Part shown: positions 5,211 through 6,961 of the stretch, in pieces
Layout: each line of letters opens with the position of its first letter
Numbering within the stretch: position 1 is the first letter of the stretch
DNA from: Thermoprotei archaeon
GTDB lineage: Archaea > Thermoproteota > Thermoprotei_A > Sulfolobales > Desulfurococcaceae
Assembly (NCBI GenBank): GCA_003661825.1
Contig: QMWW01000062.1
Coordinates: 1 to 6,961 of the forward strand
DNA: 6,961 nt
Reading direction: 5' to 3'
Notes under the pieces: generated by a model
Database searches by the model: none
The model's input: the letters and a program-made list of their open reading frames with translations, nothing else
Told to the model about the DNA's origin: nothing
Translations under genes and position numbers: made by a program

Positions 5211-6413
5211 TTGGTTGATCTCACTGTAGAAATAGCTGGTTTAAAACTTAAAAACCCAGTTATGAACGCTGCTTGTCCTATATCTCGAGATGCAGACGCT
5301 ATGAAGCAGCTAGTAGATAACGATGTAGGTGGTGTAGTTGCTAAGACTATTAGCGTAAAACCAGCTACGGTTCCTAGGCCTAGCATGGGAGCCGTCGATC
5401 GAGGAATAGCTAGAGTTCAAGTACTCAGAACAGTTAGACCTGGATACGTAGTGCTTGAAAATACGTACAGCGGTAGCTACAGGTTCATATATGGAGTCCT
5501 AAATGCGGAGCTCTGGAGCGACATACCCGCTGAGCATTACTTTGAGCGCGAATACCCAGCGATTCTAGATTACGCACACAAACGTGGAGCGGTATTTATA
5601 GCAAGTATAGGGTATACTCCAGAGGAGTTAGCGCTTCTCGGACCTAAATGTGCTAGCGTAGGAGTAGATGCTATAGAGTTTTCAACACATTATATTGGGA
5701 GAGACTACAAACCAGTAGTTGAAGCAGCTAAAGCACTAAGAGAAGCCGTAGATATACCTATATTTGCCAAGCTCAGTCCGTTTACACCCGATATACCTAG
5801 CTTAGTCAGAGATCTAGAAAAAGTAGGTGTAGACGGCATAGTTGCCACCAATACTATAGGTCCTGCACTTCATATCGATATCGAAACCAGCAAACCCATA
5901 GTAGGAGGGCCTTATGGTTATGGATGGCTGAGTGGGCCTGCACTAAAGCCACTAGCACTAGCCGTTGTTGCACAGATATCTATGAATACCAAGCTGCCAG
6001 TTATCGGTGTTGGGGGCATAATGCGTGGTACAGACGCTATCGAGTACTTTATGGCTGGAGCTTCCGCTATACAGATATGCACAGCTGCTTTAATAGAAGG
6101 CCCAATAGTATTCAAGAGAGTAATAGACGAGATAAGGGAATGGCTCAAACAACACGGATATCAAAGTATTCTCGATATTCGTGGTAAAGCTCTTAAGTAC
6201 TTGAAGCCAGAACCTATCAGAGTACATGCTCAACCACCAATAGTTGACACCAAGAAGTGTATTGGATGCGGATTCTGCAAGCAAGTATGTACCTATAACG
6301 CTATAGAGATGATTGAAGCTAAAAACGGTAGAAAAGCTAGTGTTAGTGTAGAGAAATGTTACGGATGCGGCCTCTGCACAAGTGTATGTCCAACCAGAGC
6401 TATCCACTTCTAA
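5211..6413 (+). CDS. PreA-like FMN dehydrogenase fused to a 2[4Fe-4S] ferredoxin
   Basis: A 400-residue flavoprotein resembling PreA, the FMN/Fe-S subunit of bacterial NADH-dependent dihydropyrimidine dehydrogenase, and class 1 dihydroorotate dehydrogenases. The (beta/alpha)8 barrel spans about residues 1-310: LKNPVMNA near the start, K45 in AKTIS (FMN), NAELWSD at 98-104 (PreA-like), K187 in AKLSP, NTIG at 214-217, LSGPALKPLAL and the phosphate-binding GVGGI and GASAIQICTA. The C-terminal ferredoxin has C350/353/356/360 and C383/386/389/393, two CxxCxxCxxxC(P) clusters. Where PreA has the active-site Cys (NFSCPHG), this protein reads EFSTHYIG, so Thr159 replaces the cysteine. I use the TTG at 5211 because the protein then begins MVDLTVEIAGLKLKNP as relatives do; GTG at 5202 adds three residues. 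No PreT partner is in the window, so electrons may come from ferredoxin. Confidence 0.85.
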   Translation: MVDLTVEIAGLKLKNPVMNAACPISRDADAMKQLVDNDVGGVVAKTISVKPATVPRPSMGAVDRGIARVQVLRTVRPGYVVLENTYSGSYRFIYGVLNAELWSDIPAEHYFEREYPAILDYAHKRGAVFIASIGYTPEELALLGPKCASVGVDAIEFSTHYIGRDYKPVVEAAKALREAVDIPIFAKLSPFTPDIPSLVRDLEKVGVDGIVATNTIGPALHIDIETSKPIVGGPYGYGWLSGPALKPLALAVVAQISMNTKLPVIGVGGIMRGTDAIEYFMAGASAIQICTAALIEGPIVFKRVIDEIREWLKQHGYQSILDIRGKALKYLKPEPIRVHAQPPIVDTKKCIGCGFCKQVCTYNAIEMIEAKNGRKASVSVEKCYGCGLCTSVCPTRAIHF

Positions 6414-6531
6414 GAATATAGTATAGCGCTTAAATACGACATAAGTGGTATCACGCTGTAGCCGTAAAAGGTATGAGAAGGGAGTAGTTAGAGGATGCAA
6501 ATGCTAGGTATTCTGTTCGACGATGATAGAG

Positions 6532-6553
6532 TTTTAAATCACGTGTTTTAAAA
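6532..6553. repeat. 22-bp near-perfect palindrome centred on CACGTG
   Basis: TTTTAAA-T-CACGTG-T-TTTAAAA reads the same on both strands except for one symmetric T/T pair (6539 and 6546), so 10 of 11 pairs match. It lies about 120 bases upstream of the pgk start. Its size and symmetry suit a dimeric regulator's operator, but no regulator gene is nearby. Confidence 0.7.
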
Positions 6554-6567
6554 TTTTCAAGCACGAG

Positions 6568-6601
6568 AACCTCTCAAAGCTGTGTTTTTAACCCAGAGGT
6601 T
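6568..6601 (+). repeat. 7-bp inverted repeat with T-rich 20-base loop
   Basis: AACCTCT (6568-6574) pairs with AGAGGTT (6595-6601), extendable by one G-T pair, around a 20-base loop that includes TTTTTAA. It could fold in RNA downstream of the PreA-like gene and act in termination or in a pgk leader. Seven pairs with a large loop make a modest hairpin. Confidence 0.4.
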
Positions 6602-6635
6602 TCCATACAGCAATAAATACCCAGTTCTGCATATG

Positions 6636-6652
6636 ATCATTAAACGAATGAT
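6636..6652 (+). repeat. 6-bp inverted repeat just upstream of the pgk ribosome binding site
   Basis: ATCATT (6636-6641) and AATGAT (6647-6652) flank a 5-base spacer and end 11 bases before GGTGAT. It may be a small operator near the transcription start or a leader hairpin. It is short and could be chance in AT-rich DNA. Confidence 0.35.
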
Positions 6653-6663
6653 AGTATAGTCCA

Positions 6664-6669
6664 GGTGAT
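6664..6669 (+). promoter_or_regulatory. Ribosome binding site of pgk
   Basis: GGTGAT lies four bases before the GTG at 6674, the same sequence and spacing as before cren7. It marks the GTG as the real translation start even though that frame closes after 22 codons. The ATG at 6739, which opens the conserved pgk frame, has no such site before it. Confidence 0.7.
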
Positions 6670-6673
6670 AGCG

Positions 6674-6961
6674 GTGCTTACGAAGATACCGAAGATACCT
6701 ATATTATCCGATATAGACATTAGTGAGAAAAGATCTTTATGAGGATAGATATAAATGTACCCATAGACCCTGAGATTAGGGAGATTCTTGACGATAGACG
6801 TATTAAAGTGCATGCAAAGTCTCTACGGGAAATCATCGAGAAGTATAATCCAGCAGTAGTGTTGGGATCGCACCAGGGTAGACCGAGGGAACAGAATTTC
6901 ACTACCCTCGAAAGACATGCAGAGCTTTTGGAGAAATACTCTGGACTAGATGTTAAATTTA
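6674..6961 (+). CDS. pgk: Phosphoglycerate kinase, N-terminal part with apparent frameshift (3' end outside window)
   Basis: Glycolytic/gluconeogenic enzyme transferring phosphate between 1,3-bisphosphoglycerate and ADP in the cytoplasm. From the ATG at 6739 the frame stays open to the window end and gives 74 residues with clear PGK hallmarks: RIDINVPIDPE (substrate-binding strand and Asp/Asn), ILDDRRIKVHAKSLREI, SHQGRP (archaeal form of SHLGRP) and TTLERHAELLEKYSGLDVKF. PGK normally has some 15-25 residues before RIDINVP. These appear in another frame from the GTG at 6674: 22 codons with IPILSDIDISEK, closed by TGA at 6740-6742. One extra base in the AAAA run at 6728-6731 would join the parts as ...ISEKKIFMRIDINVP.... 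The shift is therefore a real mutation, a sequencing error, recoding, or a start at 6739 with a four-base ATGA overlap. Family assignment is secure; the 5' structure is not. Confidence 0.85.

Larger units (their letters stand above)
6414..6673. other. Intergenic region upstream of pgk, no convincing gene
   Basis: A 260-base gap between the PreA-like gene and pgk. It contains a TATA-like CTTAAATAC near 6429-6437, a near-perfect 22-bp palindrome (6532-6553), two further inverted repeats (6568-6601 and 6636-6652) and a possible pgk TATA (CAATAAATA, 6611-6619, predicted start about 6641). The only frame with a start is 18 codons long (6495-6551) and is not supported by anything else. I see no tRNA or C/D RNA pattern. 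Confidence 0.55.

Noticed and set aside
5924..6187. 87-codon plus-strand frame inside the PreA-like gene
   Set aside because: Out-of-frame shadow of conserved barrel sequence.
6090..6500. 136-codon minus-strand frame opposite the ferredoxin end of the PreA-like gene
   Set aside because: It covers the Cys-rich clusters antisense, has no recognisable domain, and ends in intergenic DNA without other coding signs.
6495..6551. 18-codon frame (second ATG at 6501 six bases after GAGG) ending in the palindrome
   Set aside because: Could be a leader peptide, but it is too short to judge, runs into the palindrome and has no feature linking it to pgk.
1..6961. tRNA/rRNA genes, CRISPR repeats, insertion sequences, integrase or attachment sites
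   Set aside because: Looked for on both strands; no cloverleaf, regularly spaced repeats, transposase motifs or long terminal repeats were seen.

Overview
The window comes from a hyperthermophilic crenarchaeon (Thermoproteota). The best marker is a complete gene for Cren7, the small chromatin protein confined to that group. Supporting signs are low-GC DNA, AGA/AGG as main arginine codons, frequent GTG and TTG starts, GGTG(AT)-type ribosome binding sites and BRE/TATA promoters. A Desulfurococcales-like host is my guess; the order cannot be fixed from the sequence alone. All recognised genes are on the + strand.

Layout. 1-120: C-terminal tail of an unidentified protein. 154-1931: a two-gene unit with overlapping ends, a helix-hairpin-helix DNA glycosylase/lyase carrying an EndoIII-type [4Fe-4S] cysteine loop, followed by a radical SAM protein of unknown substrate. 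2047-3009: carbamate kinase. 3010-3266: a gap with a possible C/D box guide RNA, a promoter and a 12-bp tandem repeat. 3267-4667: SsnA-like metal-dependent amidohydrolase/deaminase. 4668-4921: AT-rich gap with a T-tract and two nearly identical TATA elements. 4922-5116: cren7. 5211-6413: PreA-like flavoprotein (dihydropyrimidine/dihydroorotate dehydrogenase fold) fused to a two-cluster ferredoxin. 6414-6673: gap without a convincing gene but with three inverted repeats. 6674 to the end: start of phosphoglycerate kinase, whose reading frame is broken about 18 codons in.

How the genes fit together. Carbamate kinase, the SsnA-like hydrolase and the PreA-like reductase are the enzyme types expected in nitrogen-base (pyrimidine or purine) breakdown ending in carbamoyl phosphate and ATP. 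The E. coli yqeA/ssnA/ygfK region has a similar combination. Here each gene appears to have its own promoter and cren7 lies among them, so a shared pathway is inference. The PreA-like protein also lacks the cysteine normally used as the active-site acid/base, so its substrate may not be a standard pyrimidine.

The points most worth a second look are the frame break at the start of pgk, the missing catalytic cysteine in the PreA-like enzyme, the unusual position of the Fe-S loop in the glycosylase, and the candidate guide RNA at about 3117-3180. I saw no tRNA or rRNA gene, CRISPR array, insertion sequence or integration site.
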